The translations under genes were made by a program, and so were the position numbers. A DNA stretch of 64,000 bases from an uncultured Clostridium sp. (GTDB lineage: Bacteria > Bacillota > Clostridia > Lachnospirales > Lachnospiraceae). Shown piece after piece: positions 33,115 to 42,458 of this stretch. The stretch is from the NCBI GenBank assembly GCA_946498245.1, contig CAMMNN010000001.1, positions 115,710-179,709 of the forward strand, read 5' to 3'. Within the stretch, counting starts at the first letter, position 1, and every line of letters begins with the position of its first letter. The notes beneath the pieces are model-generated. The model did no database searches, was not told the origin of the DNA, and was given only the letters and a program-made list of their open reading frames with translations.

Positions 33115-33849
33115 ATGGATACCATGTTGGATAGTTTCTACCTAAAGCTAACGGAGGCGTGGAATAATTTCTGCGCTTCCTTCTACCTTAACTTTATTGC
33201 AGAAGAACGCTGGCATTACATAGCGGACGGGCTGGTGGTGACGCTGCAGATTACATTGTTTGCAGCTCTTTTGGGAATTTTCATCGGACTGATCGTGGGG
33301 ATCATCCGCACGACCTATGAAAAAACCCACAAGCTGAAGCTTTTAAACCTTTTGTGCAGCCTGTATCTGACGGTGATTCGGGGAACTCCTGTAGTAGTAC
33401 AGCTTTTGATTATGTACTTTGTAATTTTCGGAAGTTCCCGGATTGATAAGGTGCCAGTGGCGATTTTAGCCTTTGGCATTAATTCCGGCGCTTATGTGGC
33501 AGAGATTTTCCGCAGCGGTATCCAATCCGTAGATAACGGACAGATGGAGGCGGGACGCAGCCTGGGATTTAACTATCTTCAGACCATGCGCTACATCATT
33601 TTGCCCCAGGCCCTTAAAAACGTCCTGCCGACTCTCTGCAACGAGTTTATTGCTCTTTTAAAGGAAACCTCTGTTTCCGGCTATATTGCCCTTCAGGACT
33701 TAACCAAAGGCGGCGATATTATCCGGAGCCGGACGTATTCGGCGTTTATGCCCCTCATTGCGGTGGCTGTCATCTACCTGGTTATGGTACTGATTCTCAG
33801 CCGGCTGGTGGGAATGCTGGAAAGGAGGCTGAGAAAGAGTGAGCGTTAA
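33115..33849 (+). CDS. Amino-acid ABC transporter permease
   Basis: A 244-residue inner membrane subunit with about five helices. [20 protein letters not shown] and the EAA loop region [29 protein letters not shown] are typical of His/Glu/Gln-type permeases. ATG at 33115 or 33124; the second has AAAGGATGG upstream. The 3' end overlaps the ATPase start by 11 bases, giving translational coupling. Confidence 0.94.
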   Translation: MDTMLDSFYLKLTEAWNNFCASFYLNFIAEERWHYIADGLVVTLQITLFAALLGIFIGLIVGIIRTTYEKTHKLKLLNLLCSLYLTVIRGTPVVVQLLIMYFVIFGSSRIDKVPVAILAFGINSGAYVAEIFRSGIQSVDNGQMEAGRSLGFNYLQTMRYIILPQALKNVLPTLCNEFIALLKETSVSGYIALQDLTKGGDIIRSRTYSAFMPLIAVAVIYLVMVLILSRLVGMLERRLRKSER

Positions 33850-34585
33850 GGAAAACGGAGCCCTGATTCAGGTAAAAAATCTGGGGAAAAGTTTTGGCGA
33901 TCTGAAGGTTTTAAAAAATATTACCGTAGACATTCATAAAGGTGACGTTGTCTGCGTCATCGGACCTTCCGGTTCCGGAAAAAGTACGTTTCTTCGGTGT
34001 TTAAACCGTCTGGAGGAACCTACGGAGGGCAGCATCCTCTTTGAAGGGGTCAATATTGTGGATCCGAAAACGAATATTGACAAACACCGCCAGAAGATGG
34101 GAATGGTATTTCAGCAGTTTAACCTGTTCCCCCATATGACGATTCTGAAAAATATGACTCTGGCCCCTGTAAAGCTTCAGGGAATGTCCCAGGAGGAAGC
34201 GGAAAAAGAATCCATAAAGCTTTTGGAACGAGTGGGCCTTGCGGATCGGGCCGGAGCCTATCCGTCTCAGCTTTCCGGCGGGCAGAAGCAGAGAATTGCC
34301 ATTGTCCGGGCATTGATGATGAAGCCTGACGTGATGCTCTTTGACGAGCCTACGTCTGCGCTGGATCCGGAGATGGTAGGCGAAGTGCTGAATGTTATGC
34401 GGGAACTGGCAAAAGAAAAAATGACCATGGTAGTGGTTACCCATGAAATGGGCTTTGCCAGAGAAGTGGCCAATCGGGTCATGTTTATGGACGAAGGGAA
34501 TTTTGTAGAGGAAGGCAGTCCGGAAGAACTGTTCGGCAATCCCCAAAATGAACGTCTGAAGTCCTTTTTAAGCAAAGTGTTATAA
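33839..34585 (+). CDS. Amino-acid ABC transporter ATP-binding protein
   Basis: A 248-residue ATPase. Walker A is GPSGSGKST, the signature [15 protein letters not shown], Walker [15 protein letters not shown], and the switch His lies in VVVTHEMGF. It starts at a GTG (33839) preceded by AAAGGAGGCTGAGAAA, overlapping the permease stop. It powers import by the two preceding gene products. A terminator-like hairpin follows. Confidence 0.95.
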   Translation: MSVKENGALIQVKNLGKSFGDLKVLKNITVDIHKGDVVCVIGPSGSGKSTFLRCLNRLEEPTEGSILFEGVNIVDPKTNIDKHRQKMGMVFQQFNLFPHMTILKNMTLAPVKLQGMSQEEAEKESIKLLERVGLADRAGAYPSQLSGGQKQRIAIVRALMMKPDVMLFDEPTSALDPEMVGEVLNVMRELAKEKMTMVVVTHEMGFAREVANRVMFMDEGNFVEEGSPEELFGNPQNERLKSFLSKVL

Positions 34586-34603
34586 AAAATAATTTATTTT
34601 TAA

Positions 34604-34634
34604 GCGGTGCGCCTTTTGGCAGCGCCGCCTTTTT
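34604..34634 (+). terminator. Rho-independent terminator of the ABC operon
   Basis: GCGGTGC (34604-34610) pairs with GCGCCGC (34622-34628, one G-U), followed by CTTTTTG. Confidence 0.7.
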
Positions 34635-34718
34635 GTTTCATGGAAACAAAATACGCTCCGCGCGGATCGCACTGCGGCGGTGCGGAAGCTGCCGCAGGAG
34701 CGACCCGCCGCCGGCGGA

Positions 34719-34739
34719 GAATCCTGCTTTACAGGATTC
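34719..34739. terminator. Small hairpin between convergent genes
   Basis: GAATCCTG (34719-34726) pairs with CAGGATTC (34732-34739) around five bases, followed on the + strand by TTTAATGCTTTTTA. Confidence 0.4.
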
Positions 34740-34750
34740 TTTAATGCTTT

Positions 34751-35428
34751 TTAATATTTAAAATTGATTTCTGAATCCATAAGACGTATCAGGTCATCCT
34801 CCCGGGCAATGACCAATTCCCGGCCGGATTTCTGGAGATAACCTAACTGTTTAAGCTTTGCCATGATCCGGGACACGGTTACGGGGTGACAGCCCAGGTA
34901 GCGGGCCAGCTCCTCGTAGGTATAAAATTTGGGGACCGCAGGCTTTTGCCCCGGCTCTCTGCGGGAAACGGACAGGAGAAGCTGGCACAGGGCCGTCACC
35001 AGGGTTTCCTCATGAATATAATGGAAATGGTTCAGGGCCTCGGAATAGTTGTCTGCCAAAGTCTGAATAAAGAACAAATTCAGCTCCCGGTTGGTCTGAA
35101 TCAAATGAGAGAACGTATCAAAATTAATCTGGTAGAGTACACAAGGGGTTTTTGTAACGATTGAGATATTGACGGAAGGAACCAGCACAGCCTCCTGGGG
35201 ACGGCTGACTAAAAGCTGGTTAAAGCCTACCAGCCGCTTGGCATGAAAATACAAATAGATATTTTCGTCCCCTTTTCTGGTGAGGCTGTTGAGGGCACAG
35301 ATGCCTTCGTCCAACAGATAGATACAGGCGTCCAAATCCTCCTTGGTATTCATCTTTAAGTAATATCCTTTGGATACTTCAAGCCGCGTACCCTTTTTTT
35401 TCAGCAGTTCCCAAAAATCAACACCCAT
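34751..35428 (-). CDS. Crp/Fnr-family regulator
   Basis: A 225-residue regulator with an N-terminal cyclic-nucleotide-binding-like beta-barrel and a C-terminal Crp-type helix-turn-helix (TYEELARYLGCHPVTVSRIMAKLKQLGYL). No Cys cluster for an FeS centre is seen, so it is not a plain Fnr oxygen sensor. The start at 35428 follows AAAGGAGCTTATT. It is divergent from the sulfur operon, and a symmetric site centred about 41 bases upstream of that operon's likely start fits class II activation by such a protein. The effector is unknown. Confidence 0.88.
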   Translation of the reverse strand: MGVDFWELLKKKGTRLEVSKGYYLKMNTKEDLDACIYLLDEGICALNSLTRKGDENIYLYFHAKRLVGFNQLLVSRPQEAVLVPSVNISIVTKTPCVLYQINFDTFSHLIQTNRELNLFFIQTLADNYSEALNHFHYIHEETLVTALCQLLLSVSRREPGQKPAVPKFYTYEELARYLGCHPVTVSRIMAKLKQLGYLQKSGRELVIAREDDLIRLMDSEINFKY

Positions 35429-35486
35429 AATAAGCTCCTTTGTAAGTTTCTTACGGTATTGTATCACAATTTAAACAAAAAATCTA

Positions 35487-35533
35487 CAAATATAACACAG
35501 GCTATATTTTGAAATGTATTTCTATGGTACAAT
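35487..35533 (+). promoter_or_regulatory. Candidate activator site and promoter of the sulfur operon
   Basis: TACAAT (35528-35533) is a fair -10 without a recognisable -35, as in activator-dependent promoters. CAAATATA (35487-35494) and TATATTTTG (35503-35511) form a near-palindrome with an 8-base centre at about 35499, near -41 for a start at 35540. A second small palindrome, GAAATGTATTTC, lies at 35511-35522. Confidence 0.5.
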
Positions 35534-35621
35534 TAGACAAAGTTATAAAATTAACAAATGGGTATGGTCCGGCCTTTTTGCCGGGGTATAACCAAAATAA
35601 GAGAAAAGGGGTATTTGAAGA

Positions 35622-37094
35622 ATGGCAAATGCAGTCAACAAACAAGAGAGAACTACATTGATTCATTCGATTGTGGGCATAGCGCTTATGGTTTTCTTCC
35701 GCTATCTGCCCATCAGCCTTCCGGAAGTTACTCCGGTAGGAATGGAAATCCTGGGTGTTTTCCTGGGTACGTTGTATCTGTGGACTTTTGTGGATCCCAT
35801 CTGGGGCAGTCTGCTGTCCATCGCAATGGTAGGTTTTTCTTCCTACAGCAACATGTCGGCGGTATTAGCGGAAGCTTTTGGCTCACCCGTTGTCGCACAG
35901 GTTTTCTACATGATGATTATGTCCGGCGGTCTGGCATATTATAAGATTACCGCTTATATTGGCCGTTTCTTCCTGACCCGGAAGTTCACCAACGGAAAGC
36001 CCTGGCTGTTAGTGGGCGTTATCTGCGTAGGCTGCTACTTTATTGCAGGTTTTATCAATGCCTTTACGCCGATTTTCGTTATGTGGCCGGTTCTGTACGG
36101 AATCTTTGAGGAAGTTGGCTACAAAAAGGGAGATGCGTTCCCCAGAGTTGTCCTGACCCTGGTAGTAATCGCTTCTCTGCTTGGCTTCCCCATGGCTCCC
36201 TTTGCTCAGAACGGTCTGGCGCTACTTAGCAACTTCGAAGCCATTACCGCTAACCTTCCCGACGGCCCTGTTGTAGTAAACAGCGCGGCATACCTGGCTG
36301 TTGCCATTATCCTGGGTATGGTTATGATTCTGGCGGTAGTGCTGTTCTCCAAATATGTATTCCGTCCTGACTCTGAGAAGCTGAAGGGCTACGACGTAGA
36401 AAGCTTAAACCGTCATCCCCTTCCTCCCATGTCTCTGGGACAGAAACTTTACTGCGTTGGATTTATTGTAGTAATCCTGGGGCTGATGATTCCTTCCCTG
36501 TTCCCGACCCTTCCGGGTATGGCATACTTAAAGGGCTGCGTTTACGGAATCGCTCTGTTTATCGTTGCAATCCTGGCTGCTATCCGCGTCAAAGGAGAGC
36601 CGGTTCTGGATGTTGCTAAGGTTATGTCCACCAACATGAGCTGGGGCGCATACTTTATCATCGTTGCCGCTATCCTTTTGGGAAGCGTTCTGACCAGTGA
36701 AGCTACAGGTATTTCCGCTTTCCTGCGGGTTATGCTGTCTCCGCTTTTCGACGGAATGTCTCAGGTGGTATTTATTATCCTGCTGCTCCTTTTGGCTGGT
36801 ATTTTGACCAACGTGTGCAACAGCTTGGTTATCGGTATGATTATGCAGCCTATTATCGTTACATACTGCACTCAGACCGGAGCGGATCCCAGACCTATCG
36901 TTACCCTGATGATTCAGTTTGTACTGCTGTCTGCTGCCATTACGCCGGCTGCATCTCCCTTTGCCGCGATTCTGCACAGCAACAAGGAATGGGTTCCCAC
37001 CAAATTTATTTATCAGTTCACGCCGCCTGTTGTAATCCTGGAACTGATTATCACCTTGGTTGTAGGTATTCCGCTTTGCAACCTGTTAATGTAA
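35622..37094 (+). CDS. SLC13/DASS-type anion transporter
   Basis: A 490-residue inner membrane protein with about twelve helices, most like the divalent-anion:sodium symporter (SLC13, CitT, ArsB-like) superfamily. NAFTPIFVMWPVLYGIFEEVG and LTNVCNSLVIGMIMQPII carry the re-entrant Asn/Thr-rich loops expected for anion binding, and AAITPAASPFAAILHSN repeats the pattern in the second half. Members move sulfate, dicarboxylates, tartrate or sulfonates. As first gene of an operon with thioredoxin, arylsulfotransferases and sulfite reductase, a sulfur-containing anion is the best guess. ATG at 35622 has AAAAGGGG upstream. Confidence 0.82.
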   Translation: MANAVNKQERTTLIHSIVGIALMVFFRYLPISLPEVTPVGMEILGVFLGTLYLWTFVDPIWGSLLSIAMVGFSSYSNMSAVLAEAFGSPVVAQVFYMMIMSGGLAYYKITAYIGRFFLTRKFTNGKPWLLVGVICVGCYFIAGFINAFTPIFVMWPVLYGIFEEVGYKKGDAFPRVVLTLVVIASLLGFPMAPFAQNGLALLSNFEAITANLPDGPVVVNSAAYLAVAIILGMVMILAVVLFSKYVFRPDSEKLKGYDVESLNRHPLPPMSLGQKLYCVGFIVVILGLMIPSLFPTLPGMAYLKGCVYGIALFIVAILAAIRVKGEPVLDVAKVMSTNMSWGAYFIIVAAILLGSVLTSEATGISAFLRVMLSPLFDGMSQVVFIILLLLLAGILTNVCNSLVIGMIMQPIIVTYCTQTGADPRPIVTLMIQFVLLSAAITPAASPFAAILHSNKEWVPTKFIYQFTPPVVILELIITLVVGIPLCNLLM

Positions 37095-37168
37095 TAGGAA
37101 GTTTCATTTGAACCCTGGTATCAAAAGTTTAGAAAAATATAAAGTCTGATTATGGCGGAAGGAGATGG

Positions 37169-38098
37169 ATGGCAATGGCTCAATATGACGTAATTATTAT
37201 TGGCGCCGGACCCGCCGGAATGACGGCTGCGATTTATGCCGCCCGGGCGGACATGAAAGTTTTAATGTTGGATAAGCTGGCTCCGGGAGGACAGATTATC
37301 AATACCAATGAGATCCAGAATTACACTGGAGTAGGAACGATAAACGGTGCAGAGCTGGCGTATCAGATGTTTGAGCATACCCAGCAGTTTGAATCCATTA
37401 CCTTTGATTACGGCACGGTAAAAGAGGTTAAGGACAACGGCGCTGAAAAAGTAGTTTATTGTGAAGAGGACGACAAGGAGTTTACGGCGAAATCCGTTAT
37501 CCTGGCCACAGGAACCCGCCCCCGCTGCCTGGGGATTCCGGGAGAAGATAAATTCCGCGGAAACGGAATTAGCTGGTGCGCTATCTGCGACGGCGCTCAG
37601 TATCGGGATCGGGATGTAGTGGTAATCGGCGGAGGAAACTCTGCAGTAGAGGAGTCCATTTTCCTGGCCGGCATTGTAAAATCCCTGACCATTGTTACCA
37701 TGTTCGATCTGACGGCGGATCCCATGGCCTGTGATAAGCTGCGGGCTATGCCTAACGTAACGGTTTATCCTTATCAGGACATCCTGGAATTTACCGGCGA
37801 TACGAAGCTGGAGGGCGTACATTTCAAGTCCACCCAAAATGGCGAGGAAAATACGGTCAAATGCGATGGCGTTTTTGAATATATCGGCCTTACGCCTACT
37901 ACGGAATGCTTTAAAGAGCTGGGCGTTTTAAACCAGTTCGGCTACGTGGAAGTCAACGACAGAATGGCTACGAAGGTTCCGGGCATTTTCGGCGCCGGAG
38001 ACTGCGTTACAAAAAATCTCAGGCAGGTAATTACGGCCTGCGCCGACGGAGCTATTGCAGCTCAGGAAGCATCCCATTATGTTAAACATTTAGATTAG
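37169..38098 (+). CDS. trxB: Thioredoxin reductase
   Basis: A 309-residue FAD enzyme that passes electrons from NADPH (or another donor) to thioredoxin. GAGPAGMTAAIYAARA binds FAD, the redox pair is in SWCAICDGAQ, VVVIGGGNSAVEESIFLAG is the NAD(P) site, and GIFGAGDCVTKNLRQVITACADGAIAA closes the FAD site. GGCGGAAGGAGATGG precedes the ATG at 37169 (37175 is also possible). Its partner thioredoxin gene follows 31 bases later, and both sit inside the sulfur operon, suggesting a dedicated reductant supply. Confidence 0.95.
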   Translation: MAMAQYDVIIIGAGPAGMTAAIYAARADMKVLMLDKLAPGGQIINTNEIQNYTGVGTINGAELAYQMFEHTQQFESITFDYGTVKEVKDNGAEKVVYCEEDDKEFTAKSVILATGTRPRCLGIPGEDKFRGNGISWCAICDGAQYRDRDVVVIGGGNSAVEESIFLAGIVKSLTIVTMFDLTADPMACDKLRAMPNVTVYPYQDILEFTGDTKLEGVHFKSTQNGEENTVKCDGVFEYIGLTPTTECFKELGVLNQFGYVEVNDRMATKVPGIFGAGDCVTKNLRQVITACADGAIAAQEASHYVKHLD

Positions 38099-38129
38099 CA
38101 ATACCAATCTATAAGGAGGAAGAGGAGCA

Positions 38130-38441
38130 ATGTTAAAAGAAGTAAACAGCGCGGAATTTAAAGAGCTGGCTGGACAAGGGCTGGTGCTGGCGGACTTTTT
38201 TTCCACAACCTGCGGTCCCTGCAAAATGCTGGGCTTTGTGTTAAAGGATGTGGAGAAGGAATTTGGCGACAGCCTTACGATCTTAAAGGTTGACTTTGAC
38301 CAGAATAAAGATCTGACCGCTGAGTACGGGGTAACGGGGTACCCTACGCTGGTTCTGTTAAAGGATGGCGCAGAGGTGAAACGCCTTCAGGGGCTTCAGC
38401 AGAAACCGGTTATCGTAAACATGGTAAAGGAAAATATGTAA
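38130..38441 (+). CDS. trxA: Thioredoxin
   Basis: A 103-residue thioredoxin. The active site is STTCGPCKML (CGPC), and the cis-Pro lies in GVTGYPTLVLLKDG. The normal Trp before the first Cys (WCGPC) is replaced by Thr (TCGPC), which usually shifts the redox potential. AAGGAGGAAGAGGAGCA precedes the ATG. Placed between its reductase and two sulfotransferase-family genes, it may reduce a sulfur intermediate; thioredoxin releases sulfite from S-sulfocysteine in PAPS reductase, which is the precedent. Confidence 0.94.
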   Translation: MLKEVNSAEFKELAGQGLVLADFFSTTCGPCKMLGFVLKDVEKEFGDSLTILKVDFDQNKDLTAEYGVTGYPTLVLLKDGAEVKRLQGLQQKPVIVNMVKENM

Positions 38442-38481
38442 GCAAAAACAGTATTTCATAAATTAATGGAGGGAAAAAGAA

Positions 38482-40356
38482 ATGGGCGTTAATTACATCT
38501 ATGAAGAGCATCTCATTGACCGTCAGGCAGCGGCTGAAGAAGCAATGCTGAAAGAATTTGAAGCAGGCAAGTATACCATCCAGAATCCTCTGGTTAAGTA
38601 CAACCTGTATTTTATCAGCCCTCTGACCGCTGTAGTATGTTTTGAAACCGAGAAGGAAACGGCTGTTACCATTACCGTATTCGGAAAGACCAAAGAAGCG
38701 AATATGAGCCATACCTTCCCCAAGGCAAAGAAGCACGTGCTGCCGGTACTGGGCCTGTACTCCAATTACTCCAACAAAGTAGAAATCCGTGCTTACCGCG
38801 GAGAGTCCAATGTCATTACCATTGACGTTCCGGACGTATACGAAGGCAAGAGCCCCATTTACTACATGGACACCACCCCGGAATATCTGCAGGACAACGT
38901 AATCCTGGTATCTCCGGCAGGTGAAGACTTATCTTCCGCATTTGACTATGCCGGCGACGCAAGATGGCATATGAACGTTCCCTGCGTATTTGACGTAAAA
39001 CGTTTAAAGAACGGCAACCTGATTATGGGTTCCAGCCGTCTGATCCAGATGCCCTACTATATGTCCGGTCTGTATGAAATCAGCCCCTGCGGAAAGATCT
39101 ACAAAGAGTTCCGCGTACCCGGCGGCTACCATCATGATGAGTTCGAGATGGAAGACGGCAACATCCTGTGCCTGACAGAAGATCTGGAAAGCGCAACCTG
39201 CGAAGATATGTGCGTTCTGTTAGACAGAAACACCGGCGAAATCTTAAAGACCTGGGACTACAAGAAGTTCTTAAATCCGGAAACCGTCAGCAAATCCGGA
39301 AGCTGGTCTGAACATGACTGGTTCCACAACAACGCAGTTTGGTATGACAAGAACACCAACTCCCTGACCTTCTCCGGCCGTCACATCGACGCTATGGTAA
39401 ATATCGACTATGACAGCGGCGAACTCAACTGGATCATCGGCGATCCGGCAGGCTGGCCCCAGGATATGGTTGATAAATACTTCTTCAAGCCCATTGGAAA
39501 CAACTTCGGATGGCAGTATGAGCAGCACGCTAACGTTATCACCCCCAACGGCGATGTAATGTGCTTCGACAACCACCATTACGGATGCAAGGCAGTTGAC
39601 AGACCCGATAAGGAACTGGCTGCGAAAGACAACTATTCCAGAGGCGTGCGCTACCGCATCAACACCGAGGATATGACCATTGAGCAGGTTTGGGAATACG
39701 GCAAAGATAAGGGCGCAGAGTTCTTCTCACCCTATATCTGCAACGTAGAATACTACAACGAAGGCCATTACATGGTACATTCCGGCGGTATCGCTTACGA
39801 TCCCAACGGCGTTCCTTCCGAGGCTCTGGGCGCATTCGCTAAGGATATGGGCGGCGACCTTCACAGCATCACCGTAGAGGTTTGCGACAACAAGAGAATG
39901 CTGGAGCTGCATGTTCCGGGCAACTACTACCGCGCAGAGAAGCTGAAACTGTATTCTGACGGAATCAACCTGGAACTGGGTAAAGGACAGCTTCTGGGAG
40001 CCATGGGCCACACCAAAGAATTTGACACTGACATCCCAATGGAGAGCTGCGGCGAACTGCTTCCGGAAAGCTGCAACGCTAAAGTGATAGAGGAAGTAGA
40101 CCGTTTCACCTTCCACTCCAGATTTGAAAAGGGACAGATGGTTATGATGCTTCTGGAACAGGGCGACGAAGTACACAGATACTTCATCTCCACCACGGCC
40201 GTAGCTTATCTGGCTATGTGCTGCGGTACCTTCCTGGATTCTGATGAGCGCAATACCAGAACCAGCGTCAACAAGACCGGACTGAAGGGAACTTATGACA
40301 TCCGCGTTATCGTAGACGACAAGAAATACGAAACCGGAGTTAAGATTACCTGCTAA
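38482..40356 (+). CDS. Arylsulfotransferase-family (ASST) protein 1
   Basis: A 624-residue PAPS-independent arylsulfotransferase-family enzyme. ASST transfers a sulfuryl group from a phenyl sulfate ester to another phenol through a sulfo-histidine. Conserved positions are visible: GGYHHDE (His 217/218), HDWFHNNAVWYD (His 282), TFSGRHID (Arg 300, 18 residues on as in E. coli AssT) and YEQHANVITPNGD (His 349), the likely sulfated His. No signal peptide is present, unlike periplasmic AssT, so it should act in the cytoplasm. GGAGGGAAAAAGAA precedes the ATG. It is a paralogue of the next gene. Confidence 0.86.
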   Translation: MGVNYIYEEHLIDRQAAAEEAMLKEFEAGKYTIQNPLVKYNLYFISPLTAVVCFETEKETAVTITVFGKTKEANMSHTFPKAKKHVLPVLGLYSNYSNKVEIRAYRGESNVITIDVPDVYEGKSPIYYMDTTPEYLQDNVILVSPAGEDLSSAFDYAGDARWHMNVPCVFDVKRLKNGNLIMGSSRLIQMPYYMSGLYEISPCGKIYKEFRVPGGYHHDEFEMEDGNILCLTEDLESATCEDMCVLLDRNTGEILKTWDYKKFLNPETVSKSGSWSEHDWFHNNAVWYDKNTNSLTFSGRHIDAMVNIDYDSGELNWIIGDPAGWPQDMVDKYFFKPIGNNFGWQYEQHANVITPNGDVMCFDNHHYGCKAVDRPDKELAAKDNYSRGVRYRINTEDMTIEQVWEYGKDKGAEFFSPYICNVEYYNEGHYMVHSGGIAYDPNGVPSEALGAFAKDMGGDLHSITVEVCDNKRMLELHVPGNYYRAEKLKLYSDGINLELGKGQLLGAMGHTKEFDTDIPMESCGELLPESCNAKVIEEVDRFTFHSRFEKGQMVMMLLEQGDEVHRYFISTTAVAYLAMCCGTFLDSDERNTRTSVNKTGLKGTYDIRVIVDDKKYETGVKITC

Positions 40357-40375
40357 AACAGCGACGCTTCATGAA

Positions 40376-40407
40376 AAGGGGTCAGGCCGGAGCCGGCCTG
40401 ACCCCTT
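40376..40407 (+). terminator. Very stable hairpin between the two ASST genes
   Basis: AAGGGGTCAGGCCGG (40376-40390) is exactly complementary to 40393-40407 with almost no loop, followed by AAATACTTTT. It may be a partial terminator or an RNA-end barrier that makes the first ASST gene more highly expressed than the genes after it. Confidence 0.65.
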
Positions 40408-40431
40408 AAATACTTTTGAGGGGGACATTCC

Positions 40432-42309
40432 ATGGGAGTTTTATTTAAAGAAGTAGAACACATTATTGACCGCCAGTATGAGGCGGAACAGAAATTTCTG
40501 GCAGAGTATGCCGAAGGAAACTATACCATTGAAAATCCTTATGTGAAGCTGAATCCGTATCTCATCGCCCCGCTGACGGCCCTGGTGATGTTTGAAGCTG
40601 CTAAGCCTGCTTTTGCAAAGGTTACAGTAAAAGGCAAAGAGGCGGCAGGGGATTATATGTACCGTCCGGCCAGCGACATGATACATATGGTGCTTCCTAT
40701 TTACGGCCTGTATCCGGAGTATGAAAACACGGTAATCATTGAGCTGAGTACAGGAGAGAAAAAAGAAATCAAGATCCAGACGGAAGCGCGTCCGGAAAAA
40801 CTCCACAAGCCTACCAGCATTGAGACTACGCCGGAATATTTTGAGGACAATGTAATGTTTGTAAGCCCTACCTCACCGGCTCTGACGGCAGCTTACGATT
40901 ATGCCGGAGACGCCCGCTGGTACAACACCTTAAATCTGGCCTTTGACTTAAAACGCGCCAGAAACGGTCGTCTTTTTGTGGGAACGGATCGCCTTGTGGC
41001 TCCGCCTTACCATACGACCGGCGTTTACGAGATGGGTATGATCGGAAAGATCTATAAAGAGTTCCGGATTCCCGGCGGCTACCATCATGATGAATGGGAG
41101 ATGGAAAACGGCAATCTCCTGATTTTAAGCCAGATTTTGGAGAGAGGCACGGTAGAAGACTACTGCGTTATGGTTGATCGGGAAACCGGTGAAATCTTAA
41201 AGACCTGGGATCATCAGGATGTGCTTCCCGTATATCCCACAGGCGGTTCCGGCAGTCAGGATGCTCACGACTGGTTCCACAACAATGCGGTTTGGTATGA
41301 TAAGAAGACCAATTCTCTGACCTTCTCCGGCCGCCATCAGGACGCTATTATTAACCGTGACTTTGAAACCGGCAAGCTGAACTGGATCATCGGCGATCCC
41401 GAAGGCTGGCCTGAGGATATGCAGAAGTACTTCTTTAAGCCTGTAGGAGAGCCTTTTGACTGGCAGTATGAGCAGCACGCCTGCATGGTTCTGCCAAACG
41501 GCGATATTATGTGCTTTGACAACGGCCATTACCGTTCCAAAGTAAAAGAAAACTATGTGCCTGCCAAGGATAATTTCTCCAGAGGCGTTATTTACCGCAT
41601 CAATACCGACGACATGACCATCCGTCAGGTATGGCAGTACGGCAAGGAACGGGGAGCGGAGTTCTTCTCCTGCTATATCTGCAACTGCGAGTACTACGAG
41701 AGAGGCCATTATCTGGTACACTCCGGCGGTATTGGCAAGAAAGGCGACGAGTATCTGGACTTCCCCGGAGCCGGCATGACGGAAGAGATCGATAACGGAA
41801 CGGTTCAGTTAAGCTCTATTACCGTAGAACTGTTAGACGATAAAGTAATGTACGAAATGCACCTTCCGGCCAACTATTACCGTGCGGAGAAGCTTCACCT
41901 GTATGATGAGAATGACAGGGTGACCTTTGGAAAAGGCCAGCTTCTGGGCCACATTACGTCTACGGAAGAGTTTTTGACGGAAGCTCCGGCAGAACCGGCT
42001 GGCATGATTCCCGACGAATATAAGGCAAAGATCGCCAAAGAAGCGGATCGTATCGTATTTAAGGGAAGCTTCGAAAAGGGTACTCTGTGTATGCTGAATC
42101 TGGAAGGCAAGAACGGAACGCCTACCCGCCATTACTTCGTGCCTACTACCAAGAGACCGTTTTTGGCTATGTGCGTGGGAACCTTCCTGGAGCACGATGC
42201 AAGGGCTGTGGAGTTCCCCATTGGAACGGAAAATATCCCGGGCGAATACGAAATTACCATTACCGTAGACGACAAGAAGTATGAAACGGGAGTGTCTGTG
42301 CTGGTTTAA
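40432..42309 (+). CDS. Arylsulfotransferase-family (ASST) protein 2
   Basis: A 625-residue paralogue of the preceding protein, clearly a tandem duplicate (shared HDWFHNNAVWYDK, TFSGRH, NWIIGDP, WQYEQHA, NYYRAEKL and VDDKKYETGV). Active-site candidates are His 218/219, His 283, Arg 301 and His 349. There is no signal peptide. The two copies differ most in the loop after the first third and at the C-terminal face, which could mean different sulfate ester donors or acceptors. GAGGGGGACATTCC precedes the ATG. Confidence 0.86.
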   Translation: MGVLFKEVEHIIDRQYEAEQKFLAEYAEGNYTIENPYVKLNPYLIAPLTALVMFEAAKPAFAKVTVKGKEAAGDYMYRPASDMIHMVLPIYGLYPEYENTVIIELSTGEKKEIKIQTEARPEKLHKPTSIETTPEYFEDNVMFVSPTSPALTAAYDYAGDARWYNTLNLAFDLKRARNGRLFVGTDRLVAPPYHTTGVYEMGMIGKIYKEFRIPGGYHHDEWEMENGNLLILSQILERGTVEDYCVMVDRETGEILKTWDHQDVLPVYPTGGSGSQDAHDWFHNNAVWYDKKTNSLTFSGRHQDAIINRDFETGKLNWIIGDPEGWPEDMQKYFFKPVGEPFDWQYEQHACMVLPNGDIMCFDNGHYRSKVKENYVPAKDNFSRGVIYRINTDDMTIRQVWQYGKERGAEFFSCYICNCEYYERGHYLVHSGGIGKKGDEYLDFPGAGMTEEIDNGTVQLSSITVELLDDKVMYEMHLPANYYRAEKLHLYDENDRVTFGKGQLLGHITSTEEFLTEAPAEPAGMIPDEYKAKIAKEADRIVFKGSFEKGTLCMLNLEGKNGTPTRHYFVPTTKRPFLAMCVGTFLEHDARAVEFPIGTENIPGEYEITITVDDKKYETGVSVLV

Positions 42310-42376
42310 AAAGGATCTTGTCACTTTTTGATAGACATTGCCGATAGAGTTGTGTTAAAATATTAAATGATAAGGA

Positions 42377-42401
42377 GGCTGCCGCAGACAGGGCGGCAGC
42401 C
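42377..42401 (+). terminator. Hairpin upstream of asrA
   Basis: GGCTGCCGC (42377-42385) pairs perfectly with GCGGCAGCC (42393-42401). The next bases (CCTGTAAAG) have no T run, so it may be a processing or attenuation element in the gap between ASST 2 and asrA. Confidence 0.45.
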
Positions 42402-42418
42402 CCTGTAAAGTTTGCGCT

Positions 42419-42432
42419 ATGCTACGTAGCAT
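42419..42432. repeat. Perfect 14-base palindrome before asrA
   Basis: ATGCTACGTAGCAT lies 26 bases before the asrA ATG. It could be an operator; no matching copy was noticed elsewhere in the window. Confidence 0.4.
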
Positions 42433-42458
42433 GTCAAGAAGCAAAGGAGGATAATTGA

